DNA of 64,000 bases from Clusia tigrina. Lineage: Eukaryota; Arthropoda; Insecta; Diptera; Clusiidae. Below the pieces are notes generated by a model. The model was not told where the DNA came from and searched no databases. It saw nothing but the letters and a program-made list of their open reading frames with translations. The DNA lies in assembly GCA_920105625.2 (NCBI GenBank), contig OV050031.1, forward strand, positions 74,905,995 to 74,969,994, written 5' to 3'. Position 1 is the stretch's first letter, and each line of letters starts with the position of its first letter. The translations under genes and the position numbers were made by a program. This document shows, one piece after another, positions 1-12,226 of the stretch.

Positions 1-554
1 GGCGTCTCAGTCGTCGTCGCAGCCTCTTGTCAGTGCCTCTGTAGGCGTCTCAGTCGCTGCCGCTGTCGATTGGGGGGTCTGCTGCCTTCTCTATGCCTAT
101 ATTTACCCCTATCTGCCTCAGTCGGCGTCTCAGTCGTCGTCGCAGCCTCTGTCAGCGTCGCAGCCTCTGTCAGCGTCTCTGTAGGCATCTCAGTCGCTGC
201 CGCTGGCGATTGGGGAGTCTGCTGCCTTCTCTACGCCTATATCTACCCCTATCTGCCTCAGTCGGCGTCTCTGTCAGCGTCGCAGCCTCTGTCAGCGTCT
301 CTGTAGGCGTCTCAGTCGCTGCCGCTGTCGATTGGGGGGTCTGCTGCCTTCTCTATGCCTATATCTATCCCTATCTGCCTCAGTCGGCGTCTCAGTCGTC
401 GTCGCAGCCTCTTGTCAGTGCCTCTGTAGGCGTCTCAGTCGCTGCCGCTGTCGATTGGGGGGTCCTCAGTCGCTGCCGCTGTCGATTGGGGGGTCTGCTG
501 CCTTCTCTATGCCTATATTTACCCCTATCTGCCTCAGTCGGCGTCTCAGTCGTC

Positions 555-626
555 GTCGCAGCCTCTGTCAGCGTCGCAGCCTCTGTCAGCGTCGCAGCCT
601 CTGTCGGCGTCGCAGCCTCTGTCAGC
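555..626. repeat. 18-bp subrepeat, 4 units
   Basis: Four consecutive octadecamers of type GTCGCAGCCTCTGTCAGC; the third unit ends in GTCGGC. Followed by GTCTCTGCAGACG. Confidence 0.92.
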
Positions 627-699
627 GTCTCTGCAGACGTCTCAGTCGCTGCCGCTGTCGATTGGGGGATCTGCTGCCTTCTCTAAGCCAATATTTACC

Positions 700-1013
700 C
701 CTCTCTGTCTCAGTCGACGTCTCAGTCGTCGTGGCAGCCTCTGTCAGCGTCGCAGCCTCTGGCAGCGTCTCTGCAGGCGTCTCAGTCGCTGCCGCTCTCG
801 ATTGGGGGGTCTGCTGCCTTCTCTATGCCTATATTTACCCTTATCTGCCTCAGTCGGCATCTCAGTCGGCGTCGCAGCCTCCATCAGCGTCTCTGTAGGC
901 GTCTCAGTTGTTGCCGCTGTCGATTGGGGGGGTCTGCTGCTCTCTCTATGCCAATATCTACCCGTATCTGCCTCAGTCGGCGTCGCAGCCTCTGTCAGCG
1001 TCTCTGAATGCAT
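700..1013. repeat. Landmark block L1, copy 1 (2 x 18 bp)
   Basis: L1 starts with CTCTCTGTCTCAGTCGACG, then octadecamers opening with GTGGCA and closing with CTCTGGCAGC, then the CTCTCGATTGG monomer and a monomer with GGGGGGGTCTGCTGCTCTC. This copy has two octadecamers (731-766). L1 is followed downstream by GAATGCATCTCAGTCGCTGC in all four copies. Confidence 0.88.
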
Positions 1014-1719
1014 CTCAGTCGCTGCAGCTGTCGATTGTGGGGTCTGATGCCTTCTCTATGCCTATATCAACGCCTATCTGCCTCAGTCGGCGTCTCAGTC
1101 GGCATCGCAGCCTCTGTCAGCGTCTATGTCGGCGTCTCAGTCGCTGCCACTGTCGGTTGGGGGGGTCTGCTGCCTTCTCTATGCCAATATCTACCCCTCT
1201 CTGCCTCAGTCGGCGTCTCAGTCGGCGGCGCAGCCTCTGGCATCGTCGCAGCCCTTGTCAGCGTATCTGTAAGTGTCTCAGTCGCTGCCGCTGTCTTTTG
1301 GGGGGTCTGCTGCCTTCTCTAAGCCTATATCTACCCTTATCTGCCTCAGTCGGCGTCGCAGCCTCTGTCAGCGTCTCTGAATGCGTCTCAGTCGCTGATG
1401 CTGTCCATTGGGGGTCTGCTGCCTTGTCTATGCCTATATCTACCCCTATCTGCCTTAGTCGGCGTCTAAGTCGACGTCTCAGCCTATGTCAGTGTCTCTG
1501 AATGCTTCTCAGTCGCTGCCGCTGTCGATTGGGGGGTCTGCTGCCTTCTCTATGCCTATATTTACCCCTATCTGCCTCAGTCGGCATCTCAGTCGGCGTC
1601 GCAGCCTCTATCAGCGTCTCTGTAGGCGTCTCAGTTGTTGCCGCTGTCGATTGGGTTGTCTGCTGCCTTCTCTATGCCTATGTCTAACCCTCTCTGCCTC
1701 AGTCGGCGTCTCAGTCGTC

Positions 1720-1791
1720 GTCGCAGCCTCTGTCAGCGTCGCAGCCTCTGTCAGCGTCGCAGCCTCTGTCAGCGTCGCAGCCTCTGTCAGC
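1720..1791. repeat. 18-bp subrepeat, 4 units
   Basis: Four consecutive octadecamers, followed by GTCCCTGCAGGCG. The related copy at about 15,508 has two units. Confidence 0.92.
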
Positions 1792-2534
1792 GTCCCTGCA
1801 GGCGTCTCAGTCGCTGCCGCTGTCGATTGGGGGGTCTGCTGCCTTCTCTATGCCTATATTTACCCCTATCATACTCAGTCGGCATCACAGTCGGCGTCGC
1901 AGCCTCTATCAGCGTCTCTGTAGGCGTCTCAGTTGTTGCCGCTGTCGATTGGGTTGTCTGCTGCCTTCTCTATGCCTATGTCTAACCCTATCTGCCTCAG
2001 TCGGCGTCTCAGTCGTCGTCGCAGCCTCTGTCAGCGTCGCAGCCTCTGTCAGCGTCTCTGTAGGCATCTCAGTCGCTGCCGCTGTCGATTGGGGGGTCTG
2101 CTGCCTTCTCGATGCCTATATCTACCCCTATCTGCCTCAGTCGGCGTCTCAGTTGGCGTCGCAGCCTCTTGTCAGCGTCTCTGTAGGCATCTCAGTCGCT
2201 GCCGTTGTCGATTGCGGGTCTGCTGCCTTCTCTATGCTTATATCTACCTCTATCTGCCTCAGTCGGCGCCGCAGCCTCTCTCAGCGCACCTGTAGGCGTC
2301 TCAGTAGCTGCCGCTGTCGATTGGGGTGTCTGCTGCATTCTCTCTGCCTATATGTACCCCTATCTGCCTCAGTCGGCGTCTCAGTTGGAGTCGCAGCCTC
2401 TGTCAGCGTCTCTGTAGGCGTCTCAGTCGCTGCCGCTGTCGATTGGGGGATCTGCTGTCTCTCTACGCCTATATCTACCCCTAATTGCCTCAGTCGACGT
2501 ATAAGTCGGCGTCGCAGACTCTGTCAGCGCCTCT

Positions 2535-2650
2535 GAATGCGTCGCTGCCGCTTTCGATTGGTGGGTCTGATACCGCCTCTATGCCAATATTTACCCTTAT
2601 CTGCCTCAGTCGGCGTCTCAGTCGGCGTCGCAGACTCTGTCAGCGCCTCT
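2535..2650. repeat. Compact 116-bp monomer (one hexamer lost)
   Basis: The interval between two GAATGCGTCGCTGCCGC anchors (2,535 and 2,651) is 116 bp, i.e. 122 minus one hexamer: GCGTCTCAGTCGCTG is reduced to GCGTCGCTG. The same compact monomer occurs at 16,287-16,402 and 25,744-25,859, each followed by the GATTGGCGGGTCTGATGCC monomer. Confidence 0.88.
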
Positions 2651-3947
2651 GAATGCGTCGCTGCCGCTTTCGATTGGCGGGTCTGATGCCTTCTCTATGC
2701 CTATATCTACCCCTATCTGCCTCAGTCGGCGTCTCAGTCGGCATCGCAGATTCTGTCAGCGTCTATGTCGGAGTCTCATTTGTTGCCGCTGTCGATTGGG
2801 GGGTCTGCTGCCTTCTCTATGCCTATGTCTACCCCTCTCAACCTCAGTCGGCGTCTCAGTTGGCGTCGCAGCCTCTGTCAGCGTATCTGTAGGCGTCTCA
2901 GTCGCTGCCGCTGTCGATTGGGGGTCTGCTGCCTTCTCTATGCCTATATCTAACCCTATCTGCCTCAGTCGACGTCTCAGACGGCGTCGCAGTTTATGTC
3001 AGCGTCTCTGTAGGAGTCTCAGTCGCTGCCGCTGTTGATTGGGGGGTGTGCTGCTTCTCTGCGCCTATATCTACCCCTATCTGCCTGAGTCGGCGTCTCA
3101 GTCCGCGTCGCAGACCCTGTCAGCGCTTCTGAATGCTTCTCAGTCGCTGCCGCTGTCGATTGGGGGGTCTGCTGCCTTCTCTATGCCTATATTTACCCCT
3201 ATCTGCCTCAGTCGGCATCTCAGTCGGCGTCGCAGCCTCTATCAGCGTCTCTGTAGGCGTCTCAGTCACTGCCGCTGTTGATTGGGGGGTGTGCTGCCTT
3301 CTCTCTGCCTATATTTACACCTATCTGCCTCAGTGGGCGTCATAGTCGGCTTCGCAGCCTCTATCAGCGTCTCTGTAGGCGTCTCAGTTGTTGCCGCTGT
3401 CCATTGAGGGGTCTGCTGCCTTCTCTATGCCTATGTCTAACCCTCTCTGCCTCATTCGGCGTCTCAATCTTCGTCGCAGCCTCTGTCAGCGTCTCTGTAG
3501 GCGTCTTAGTCGCTGCCGCTATCGATTGGGGGGTCTGCTGCCTTCTCTATGAATATGTCTAACCCTATCTACCTCAGTCGGCGTCGCAGCCTCTGTCAGC
3601 GTCTCTGTAGGTGTCTCAGTCGCTGCCCTGTCGATTGGGGGATCTTCTGCTTCTCTGCGCCTATATCTACCCCTATCTGCCTGAGTCGGCGTCTCAGTCC
3701 GCGTCGCAGACCCTGTCAGCGCCTCTGAATGCTTCTCAGTGGCTGCCGCTGTCGATTGGGGGGTCTGCTGCCTTCTCTATGCCTATATTTACCCCTATCT
3801 GCCTCAGTCGGCATGTCAGTCGGCGTCGCAGCCTCTTGTCAGTGTCTCTGTAGGCGTCTCAGCTGTTGCCGCTGTCGATTGGGTTGTCTGCTGCCTTCTC
3901 TATGCCTATGTCTAACCCTCTCTGCCTCAGTCGGCGTCTCAGTCGTC

Positions 3948-4071
3948 GTCGCAGCCTCTGTCAGCGTCGCAGCCTCTGTTAGCGTCGCAGCCTCTGTCAG
4001 CGTTGCAGCCTCTGTCAGCGTCGCAGCCTCTGTCAGCGTCTCTCTATTCTTTTCAGTAGCTGCTGCTGTCG
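3948..4071. repeat. 18-bp x5 plus TCTATTCTTTTCAG marker, copy 1
   Basis: Five octadecamers (3,948-4,037), the second ending in GTTAGC and the fourth beginning with GTTGCA, run into GTCTC, then TCTATTCTTTTCAG and GTAGCTGCTGCTGTCG. This is the T-rich landmark of subarray A. Ten copies exist and all are preceded by 4 or 5 octadecamers. Confidence 0.92.
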
Positions 4072-4901
4072 ATTGGGGGGTCTGCTGCATTCTCTATGCC
4101 TATATCTACCCCTATCTGCTTCAGTCGGCATCGCAGCCTCTCTCAGCTTCTCTGTAGGCCGCTGTCGATTGGGGGGTCTGCTGCCTTCTCTATGCCTATA
4201 GCTATCCCTATCTGCCTCAGTCGGCGTCTCAGTCGTCGTCGCACCCTCTTGTCAGTGTCTCTGTAGGCGTCTCAGTCGCTGCCGCTGTCGATTGGGGGTC
4301 TGCTGCCTTCTCTATGCCAATATCTACCCCTATCTGCCTCAGTCGGCGTCTCAGTCGGCGTCGCAGCCTCTGTCAGCGTCTCTGTAGGCATCTCAGTCGC
4401 TGCCGCTGTTGATTGGGGGGTGTGCTGCCTTCTCTCTGCCTATATTTACACCTATCTGCCTCAGTGGGCGTCATAGTCGGCTTCGCAGCCTCTGTCAGCG
4501 TCGCAGCCTCTGTCAGCGTCTCTGTAGGAGTCTCAGTCGCTGCCGCTGTTGATTGGGGGGTGTGCTGCTTCTCTGCGCCTATATCCACCCCTATCTGCCT
4601 CAGTCGGCGTCTCAGTCGGCGTCGCAGCCTCTGTCAGCGTCGCAGCCTCTTGTCAGTGTCTCTGTAGGCGTCTCAGTCGCTGCCGCTGTCGATTGGGGGG
4701 TCTGCTGCCTTCTCTATGCCAATAACTACCCCTATCTGCCTCAGTCGGCATCTCAGTCGGCGTCGCAGCCTCTGTCAGCGTCACAGCCTCTGTCAGCGTC
4801 TCTGTAGGCGTCTCAGTTGTTGCCGCTGTCGATTGCGTTGTCTGCTGCCTTCTCTATGCCTATGTCTAACCCTCTCTGCCTCAGTCGGCGTCTCAGTCGT
4901 C

Positions 4902-5025
4902 GTCGCAGCCTCTGTCAGCGTCGCAGCCTCTGTCAGCGTCGCAGCCTCTGTCAGCGTTGCAGCCTCTGTCAGCGTCGCAGCCTCTGTCAGCGTCTCTCTA
5001 TTCTTTTCAGTAGCTGCTGCTGTCG
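4902..5025. repeat. 18-bp x5 plus TCTATTCTTTTCAG marker, copy 2
   Basis: Five octadecamers (4,902-4,991) and the marker, about 954 bp after copy 1. The upstream monomer carries GATTGCGTTGTC instead of GATTGGGTTGTC. Confidence 0.92.
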
Positions 5026-5479
5026 ATTGGGGGGTCTGCTGCATTCTCTATGCCTATATCTACCACTATCTGCCTCAGTCGGCATCGCAGCCTCTCTCAG
5101 CTTCTCTGTAGGCCGCTGTCGATTGGGGGGTCTGCTGCCTTCTCTATGCCTATAGCTATCCCTATCTGCCTCAGTCGGCGTCTCAGTCGTCGTCGCAGCC
5201 TCTTGTCAGTGTCTCTGTAGGCGTCTCAGTCGCTGCCGCTGTCGATTGGGGGGTCTGCTGCCTTCTCTATGCCAATATCTACCCCTATCTGCCTCAGTCG
5301 GCGTCTCAGTCGGCGTCGCAGCCTCTGTTAGCGTCGCAGCCTCTGTCAGCGTCTCTGTAGGCATCTCAGTCGCTGCCGCTGTTGATTGGGGGGTGTGCTG
5401 CCTTCTCTCTGATTATATTTACACCTATCTGCCTCAGTGGGCGTCATAGTCGGCTTCGCAGCCTCTGTCAGCGTCGCAG

Positions 5480-6555
5480 CCTCTGTCAGCGTCGCAGCCT
5501 CTTGTCAGTGTCTCTGTAGGCGTCTCAGTCGCTGCCGCTGTCGATTGGGGGGTCTGCTGCCTTCTCTATGCCAATAACTACCCCTATCTGCCTCAGTCGG
5601 CGTCTCAGTCGGCGTCGCAGCCTCTGTCAGCGTCACAGCCTCTGTCAGCGTCTCTGTAGGCGTCTCAGTTGTTGCCGCTGTCGATTGCGTTGTCTGCTGC
5701 CTTCTCTATGCCTATGTCTAACCCTCTCTGCCTCAGTCGGCGTCTCAGTCGTCGTCGCAGCCTCTGTCAGCGTCGCAGCCTCTGTCAGCGTTGCAGCCTC
5801 TGTCAGCGTCGCAGCCTCTGTCAGCGTCTCTCTATTCTTTTCAGTAGCTGCTGCTGTCGATTGGGGGGTCTGCTGCATTCTCTATGCCTATATCTACCCC
5901 TATCTGCCTCAGTCGGCATCGCAGCTTCTCTCAGCTTCTCTGTAGGCCGCTGTCGATTGGGGGGTCTGCTGCCTTCTCTATGCCTATATTTACACCTATC
6001 TGCCTCAGTGGGCGTCATAGTCGGCTTCGCAGCCTCTATCAGCGTCTCTGTAGGCGTCTCAGTTGTTGCCGCTGTCCATTGAGGGGTCTGCTGCCTTCTC
6101 TATGCTTATGTCTAACCCTCTCTGCCTCATTCGGCGTCTCAATCTTCGTCGCAGCCTCTGTCAGCGTCTCTGTAGGCGTCTTAGTCGCTGCCGCTATCGA
6201 TTGGGGGGTCTGCTGCCTTCTCTATGAATATGTCTAACCCTATCTGCCTCAGTCGGCGTCGCAGCCTCTGTCAGCGTCTCTGTAGGTGTCTCAGTCGCTG
6301 CCCTGTCGATTGGGGGATCTTCTGCTTCTCTGCGCCTATATCTACCCCTATCTGCCTGAGTCGGCGTCTCAGTCCGCGTCGCAGACCCTGTCAGCGCCTC
6401 TGAATGCTTCTCAGTGGCTGCCGCTGTCGATTGGGGGGTCTGCTGCCTTCTCTATGCCTATATTTACCCCTATCTGCCTCAGTCGGCATGTCAGTCGGCG
6501 TCGCAGCCTCTTGTCAGTGTCTCTGTAGGCGTCTCAGCTGTTGCCGCTGTCGATT
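5480..6555. repeat. 1.08-kb block repeated at +1,648 bp
   Basis: Anchors 5,568/7,216, 5,821/7,469 and 6,286/7,934 all give exactly 1,648 bp, so the two copies are indel-free relative to each other. Divergence begins at GATTGCGTTGTC (6,553) versus GATTGGGTTGTC (8,201). Confidence 0.87.
5754..5859. repeat. 18-bp x4 plus TCTATTCTTTTCAG marker, copy 3
   Basis: Four octadecamers (5,754-5,825) and the marker. This is one unit fewer than copies 1 and 2; the GTTGCA-beginning unit is kept, so one upstream perfect unit is missing. Confidence 0.92.
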
Positions 6556-7401
6556 GCGTTGTCTGCTGCCTTCTCTATGCCTATATCTACCACTATCTGC
6601 CTCAGTCGGCATCGCAGCCTCTCTCAGCTTCTCTGTAGGCCGCTGTCGATTGGGGGGTCTGCTGCCTTCTCTATGCCTATAGCTATCCCTATCTGCCTCA
6701 GTCGGCGTCTCAGTCGTCGTCGCAGCCTCTTGTCAGTGTCTCTGTAGGCGTCTCAGTCGCTGCCGCTGTCGATTGGGGGGTCTGCTGCCTTCTCTATGCC
6801 AATATCTACCCCTATCTGCCTCAGTCGGCGTCTCAGTCGGCGTCGCAGCCTCTGTTAGCGTCGCAGCCTCTGTCAGCGTCTCTGTAGGCATCTCAGTCGC
6901 TGCCGCTGTTGATTGGGGGGTGTGCTGCCTTCTCTCTGATTATATTTACACCTATCTGCCTCAGTGGGCGTCATAGTCGGCTTCGCAGCCTCTGTCAGCG
7001 TCGCAGCCTCTGTCAGCGTCTCTGTAGGAGTCTCAGTCGCTGCCGCTGTTGATTGGGGGGGTGTGCTGCTTCTCTGCGCCTATATCTACCCTATCTGCCT
7101 CAGTCGCCGTCTCAGTCGGCGTCGCAGCCTCTGTCAGCGTCGCAGCCTCTTGTCAGTGTCTCTGTAGGCGTCTCAGTCGCTGCCGCTGTCGATTGGGGGG
7201 TCTGCTGCCTTCTCTATGCCAATAACTACCCCTATCTGCCTCAGTCGGCGTCTCAGTCGGCGTCGCAGCCTCTGTCAGCGTCACAGCCTCTGTCAGCGTC
7301 TCTGTAGGCGTCTCAGTTGTTGCCGCTGTCGATTGCGTTGTCTGCTGCCTTCTCTATGCCTATGTCTAACCCTCTCTGCCTCAGTCGGCGTCTCAGTCGT
7401 C

Positions 7402-7507
7402 GTCGCAGCCTCTGTCAGCGTCGCAGCCTCTGTCAGCGTTGCAGCCTCTGTCAGCGTCGCAGCCTCTGTCAGCGTCTCTCTATTCTTTTCAGTAGCTGCT
7501 GCTGTCG
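7402..7507. repeat. 18-bp x4 plus TCTATTCTTTTCAG marker, copy 4
   Basis: Four octadecamers (7,402-7,473) and the marker, exactly 1,648 bp after copy 3, as part of a 1,648-bp offset duplication. Confidence 0.92.
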
Positions 7508-8270
7508 ATTGGGGGGTCTGCTGCATTCTCTATGCCTATATCTACCCCTATCTGCCTCAGTCGGCATCGCAGCTTCTCTCAGCTTCTCTGTAGGCCGCTG
7601 TCGATTGGGGGGTCTGCTGCCTTCTCTATGCCTATATTTACACCTATCTGCCTCAGTGGGCGTCATAGTCGGCTTCGCAGCCTCTATCAGCGTCTCTGTA
7701 GGCGTCTCAGTTGTTGCCGCTGTCCATTGAGGGGTCTGCTGCCTTCTCTATGCTTATGTCTAACCCTCTCTGCCTCATTCGGCGTCTCAATCTTCGTCGC
7801 AGCCTCTGTCAGCGCGTCTGTAGGCGTCTTAGTCGCTGCCGCTATCGATTGGGGGGTCTGCTGCCTTCTCTATGAATATGTCTAACCCTATCTGCCTCAG
7901 TCGGCGTCGCAGCCTCTGTCAGCGTCTCTGTAGGTGTCTCAGTCGCTGCCCTGTCGATTGGGGGATCTTCTGCTTCTCTGCGCCTATATCTACCCCTATC
8001 TGCCTGAGTCGGCGTCTCAGTCCGCGTCGCAGACCCTGTCAGCGCCTCTGAATGCTTCTCAGTGGCTGCCGCTGTCGATTGGGGGGTCTGCTGCCTTCTC
8101 TATGCCTATATTTACCCCTATCTGCCTCAGTCGGCATGTCAGTCGGCGTCGCAGCCTCTTGTCAGTGTCTCTGTAGGCGTCTCAGCTGTTGCCGCTGTCG
8201 ATTGGGTTGTCTGCTGCCTTCTCTATGCCTATGTCTAACCCTCTCTGCCTCAGTCGGCGTCTCAGTCGTC

Positions 8271-8394
8271 GTCGCAGCCTCTGTCAGCGTCGCAGCCTCT
8301 GTCAGCGTCGCAGCCTCTGTCAGCGTTGCAGCCTCTGTCAGCGTCGCAGCCTCTGTCAGCGTCTCTCTATTCTTTTCAGTAGCTGCTGCTGTCG
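8271..8394. repeat. 18-bp x5 plus TCTATTCTTTTCAG marker, copy 5
   Basis: Five octadecamers (8,271-8,360) and the marker, 4,323 bp after copy 1. Confidence 0.92.
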
Positions 8395-8949
8395 ATTGGG
8401 GGGTCTGCTGCATTCTCTATGCCTATATCTACCCCTATCTGCCTCAGTCGGCATCGCAGCCTCTCTCAGCTTCTCTGTAGGCCGCTGTCGATTGGGGGGT
8501 CTGCTGCCTTCTCTATGCCTATAGCTATCCCTATCTGCCTCAGTCGGCGTCTCAGTCGTCGTCGCAGCCTCTTGTCAGTGTCTCTGTAGGCGTCTCAGTC
8601 GCTGCCGCTGTCGATTGGGGGTCTGCTGCCTTCTCTATGCCAATATCTACCCCTATCTGCCTCAGTCGGCGTCTCAGTCGGCGTCGCAGCCTCTGTCAGC
8701 GTCGCAGCCTCTGTCAGCGTCTCTGTAGGCGTCTCAGTCGCTGCCGCTGTTGATTGGGGGGTGTGCTGCCTTCTCTCTGCCTATATTTACACCTATCTGC
8801 CTCAGTGGGCGTCATAGTCGGCTTCGCAGCCTCTGTCAGCGTCGCAGCCTCTGTCAGCGTCTCTGTAGGAGTCTCAGTCGCTGCCGCTGTTGATTGGGGG
8901 GTGTGCTGCTTCTCTGCGCCTATATCCACCCCTATCTGCCTCAGTCGGC

Positions 8950-10606
8950 GTCTCAGTCGGCGTCGCAGCCTCTGTCAGCGTCGCAGCCTCTTGTCAGCGT
9001 CTCTGTAGGCGTCTCAGTCGCTGCCGCTGTCGATTGGGGGGTCTGCTGCCTTCTCTATGCCAATAACTACCCCTATCTGCCTCAGTCGGCGTCTCAGTCG
9101 GCGTCGCAGCCTCTGTCAGCGTCACAGCCTCTGTCAGCGTCTCTGTAGGCGTCTCAGTTGTTGCCGCTGTCGATTGCGTTGTCTGCTGCCTTCTCTATGC
9201 CTATGTCTAACCCTCTCTGCCTCAGTCGGCGTCTCAGTCGTCGTCGCAGCCTCTGTCAGCGTCGCAGCCTCTGTCAGCGTCGCAGCCTCTGTCAGCGTTG
9301 CAGCCTCTGTCAGCGTCGCAGCCTCTGTCAGCGTCTCTCTATTCTTTTCAGTAGCTGCTGCTGTCGATTGGGGGGTCTGCTGCATTCTCTATGCCTATAT
9401 CTACCCCTATCTGCCTCAGTCGGCATCGCAGCTTCTCTCAGCTTCTCTGTAGGCCGCTGTCGATTGGGGGGTCTGCTGCCTTCTCTATGCCTATATCTAT
9501 CCCTATCTGCCTCAGTCGGCGTCTCAGTCGTCGTCGCAGCCTCTTATCAGTGCCTCTGTAGGCGTCTCAGTCGCTGCCGCTGTCGATTGGGGGGTCTGCT
9601 GCCTTCTCTATGCCAATATCTACCCCTATCTGCCTCAGTCGGTGCCGCAGCCTCTCTCAGCGCACTTGTACGCGTCTCAGTAGCTGCCGCTGTCGATTGG
9701 GGGGTCTGCTGCCTTCTCTATGCCTATATTTACACCAATCTGCCTCAGTGGGCGTCAAAGTCAGCTTCGCCGCCTCTATCAGCGTCTCTGTAGGCGTCTC
9801 AGTTGTTGCCGCTGTCCATTGAGGGGTCTGCTGCCTTCTCTATGCCTATGTCTAACCCTCTCTGCCTCATTCGGCGTCTCAATCGTCGTCGCAGCCTCTG
9901 TCAGCGTCTCTGTAGGCGTCTCAGTCGCTGCCGCTGTCGATTGGGGGGTCTGCTGCCTTCTCTATGCCAATATCTACCCCTATCTGCCTCAGTCGGCGTC
10001 TCAGTCGGCGTTGCAGCCTCTGTCAGCGTCGCAGCCTCTGTCAGCGTCTCTGTAGGCATCTCAGTCGCTGCCGCTGGCGATTGGGGAGTCTGCTGCCTTC
10101 TCTACGCCTATATCTACCCCTATCTGCCTCAGTCGGCGTCTCAGTCCGTGTCGCAGCCTCTGTCAGCGCCTCTGAATGCTTCTCAGTCGCTGCCGCTGTC
10201 GATTGGGGGGTCTGCTGCCTTCTCTATGCCTATATTTACCCCTATCTGCCTCAGTCGGTAGCTCAGTCGGCGTCGCAGCCTCTATCAGCGTCTCTGTAGG
10301 CGTCTCAGTTTTTGCCGCTGTCGATTGGGTTGTCTGCTGCCTTCTCTATGCCTATGTCTAACCCTCTCTGCCTCAGTCGGCGTCTCAGTCGTCGTCGCAA
10401 CCTCTGTCAGCTTCGCCGCCTCTATCAGCGTCTCTGTAGGCGTCTCAGTTGTTGCCGCTGTCCATTGAGGGGTCTGCTGCCTTCTCTATGCCTATGTCTA
10501 ACCCTCTCTGCCTCATTCGGCGTCTCAATCGTCGTCGCAGCCTCTGTCAGCGTCTCTGTAGGCGTCTCAGTCGCTGCCGCTGTCGATTGGGGGGTCTGCT
10601 GCCTTC
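8950..10606. repeat. 1.6-kb block repeated at +3,834/+3,816 bp
   Basis: Anchor pairs 9,057/12,891 (3,834 bp) and 9,720/13,536, 10,176/13,992 and 10,312/14,128 (3,816 bp). The 18-bp step is the octadecamer difference between marker copies 6 and 9. The match ends near 10,606/14,425, where the second copy switches into block L1. Confidence 0.86.
9243..9366. repeat. 18-bp x5 plus TCTATTCTTTTCAG marker, copy 6
   Basis: Five octadecamers (9,243-9,332) and the marker, 972 bp after copy 5. Confidence 0.92.
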
Positions 10607-11130
10607 TCTATGCCTATATTTACACCTATCTGCCTCAGTGGGCGTCATAGTCGGCTTCGCAGCCTCTATCAGCGTCTCTGTAGGCGTCTCAGTTGTTGCC
10701 GCTGTCCATTGAGGGGTCTGCTGCCTTCTCTATGCTTATGTCTAACCCTCTCTGCCTCATTCGGCGTCTCAATCTTCGTCGCAGCCTCTGTCAGCGTCTC
10801 TGTAGGCGTCTTAGTCGCTGCCGCTATCGATTGGGGGGTCTGCTGCCTTCTCTATGAATATGTCTAACCCTATCTGCCTCAGTCGGCGTCGCAGCCTCTG
10901 TCAGCGTCTCTGTAGGTGTCTCAGTCGCTGCCCTGTCGATTGGGGGATCTTCTGCTTCTCTGCGCCTATATCTACCCCTATCTGCCTCAGTCGGCGTCTC
11001 AGTCGGCGTCGCAGCCTCTTGTCAGTGTCTCTGTAGGCGTCTCAGCTGTTGCCGCTGTCGATTGGGTTGTCCGCTGCCTTCTCTATGCCTATGTCTAACC
11101 CTCTCTGCCTCAGTCGGCGTCTCAGTCGTC

Positions 11131-11254
11131 GTCGCAGCCTCTGTCAGCGTCGCAGCCTCTGTCAGCGTCGCAGCCTCTGTCAGCGTTGCAGCCTCTGTCA
11201 GCGTCGCAGCCTCTGTCAGCGTCTCTCTATTCTTTTCAGTAGCTGCTGCTGTCG
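11131..11254. repeat. 18-bp x5 plus TCTATTCTTTTCAG marker, copy 7
   Basis: Five octadecamers (11,131-11,220) and the marker, 2,860 bp after copy 5. Its upstream monomer has GTCCGCTGCC instead of GTCTGCTGCC. Confidence 0.92.
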
Positions 11255-12102
11255 ATTGGGGGGTCTGCTGCATTCTCTATGCCTATATCTACCCCTATCT
11301 GCCTCAGTCGGCATCGCAGCCTCTCTCAGCTTCTCTGTAGGCCGCTGTCGATTGGGGGGTCTGCTGCCTTCTCTATGCCTATAGCTATCCCTATCTGCCT
11401 CAGTCGGCGTCTCAGTCGTCGTCGCAGCCTCTTGTCAGTGTCTCTGTAGGCGTCTCAGTCGCTGCCGCTGTCGATTGGGGGTCTGCTGCCTTCTCTATGC
11501 CAATATCTACCCCTATCTGCCTCAGTCGGCGTCTCAGTCGGCGTCGCAGCCTCTGTCAGCGTCGCAGCCTCTGTCAGCGTCTCTGTAGGCATCTCAGTCG
11601 CTGCCGCTGTTGATTGGGGGGTGTGCTGCCTTCTCTCTGCCTATATTTACACCTATCTGCCTCAGTGGGCGTCATAGTCGGCTTCGCAGCCTCTGTCAGC
11701 GTCGCAGCCTCTGTCAGCGTCTCTGTAGGAGTCTCAGTCGCTGCCGCTGTTGATTGGGGGGTGTGCTGCTTCTCTGCGCCTATATCCACCCCTATCTGCC
11801 TCAGTCGGCGTCTCAGTCGGCGTCGCAGCCTCTGTCAGCGTCGCAGCCTCTTGTCAGCGTCTCTGTAGGCGTCTCAGTCGCTGCCGCTGTCGATTGGGGG
11901 GTCTGCTGCCTTCTCTATGCCAATAACTACCCCTATCTGCCTCAGTCGGCGTCTCAGTCGGCGTCGCAGCCTCTGTCAGCGTCACAGCCTCTGTCAGCGT
12001 CTCTGTAGGCGTCTCAGTTGTTGCCGCTGTCGATTGCGTTGTCTGCTGCCTTCTCTATGCCTATGTCTAACCCTCTCTGCCTCAGTCGGCGTCTCAGTCG
12101 TC

Positions 12103-12226
12103 GTCGCAGCCTCTGTCAGCGTCGCAGCCTCTGTCAGCGTCGCAGCCTCTGTCAGCGTTGCAGCCTCTGTCAGCGTCGCAGCCTCTGTCAGCGTCTCTCT
12201 ATTCTTTTCAGTAGCTGCTGCTGTCG
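12103..12226. repeat. 18-bp x5 plus TCTATTCTTTTCAG marker, copy 8
   Basis: Five octadecamers (12,103-12,192) and the marker, 2,860 bp after copy 6 and 972 bp after copy 7, so copies 5-6 and 7-8 are duplicated pairs. Confidence 0.92.

Larger units (their letters stand above)
640..4170. repeat. 3.5-kb block repeated at 14.39-17.91 kb
   Basis: Variant order matches the block at about 14,390-17,905 through at least 25 monomers. Matching anchors are 744/14,521, 1,502/15,290, 2,697/16,449, 3,039/16,793 and 3,611/17,365. Offsets drift from 13,777 to 13,788 to 13,754 through small hexamer-scale and larger indels. It ends at the TCTATTCTTTTCAG marker (copies 1 and 10). Confidence 0.85.
8120..9620. 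repeat. 1.5-kb block repeated at +2,860 bp
   Basis: Anchors 8,162/11,022, 8,714/11,574, 9,057/11,917 and 9,134/11,994 all give 2,860 bp. Only scattered substitutions were seen (e.g. GCTTCTCTC versus GCCTCTCTC near 9,430/12,290). Confidence 0.87.

Noticed and set aside
555..626. CRISPR array (short regular repeats)
   Set aside because: Repeats are contiguous octadecamers without unique spacers, inside a longer satellite, with no cas-like genes.
1680..1700. CTAACCCT/CTACCCCTA as interstitial telomeric repeat
   Set aside because: Only single telomere-like words occur inside the CTANNN hexamer run; there is no tandem CCCTAA-type array.
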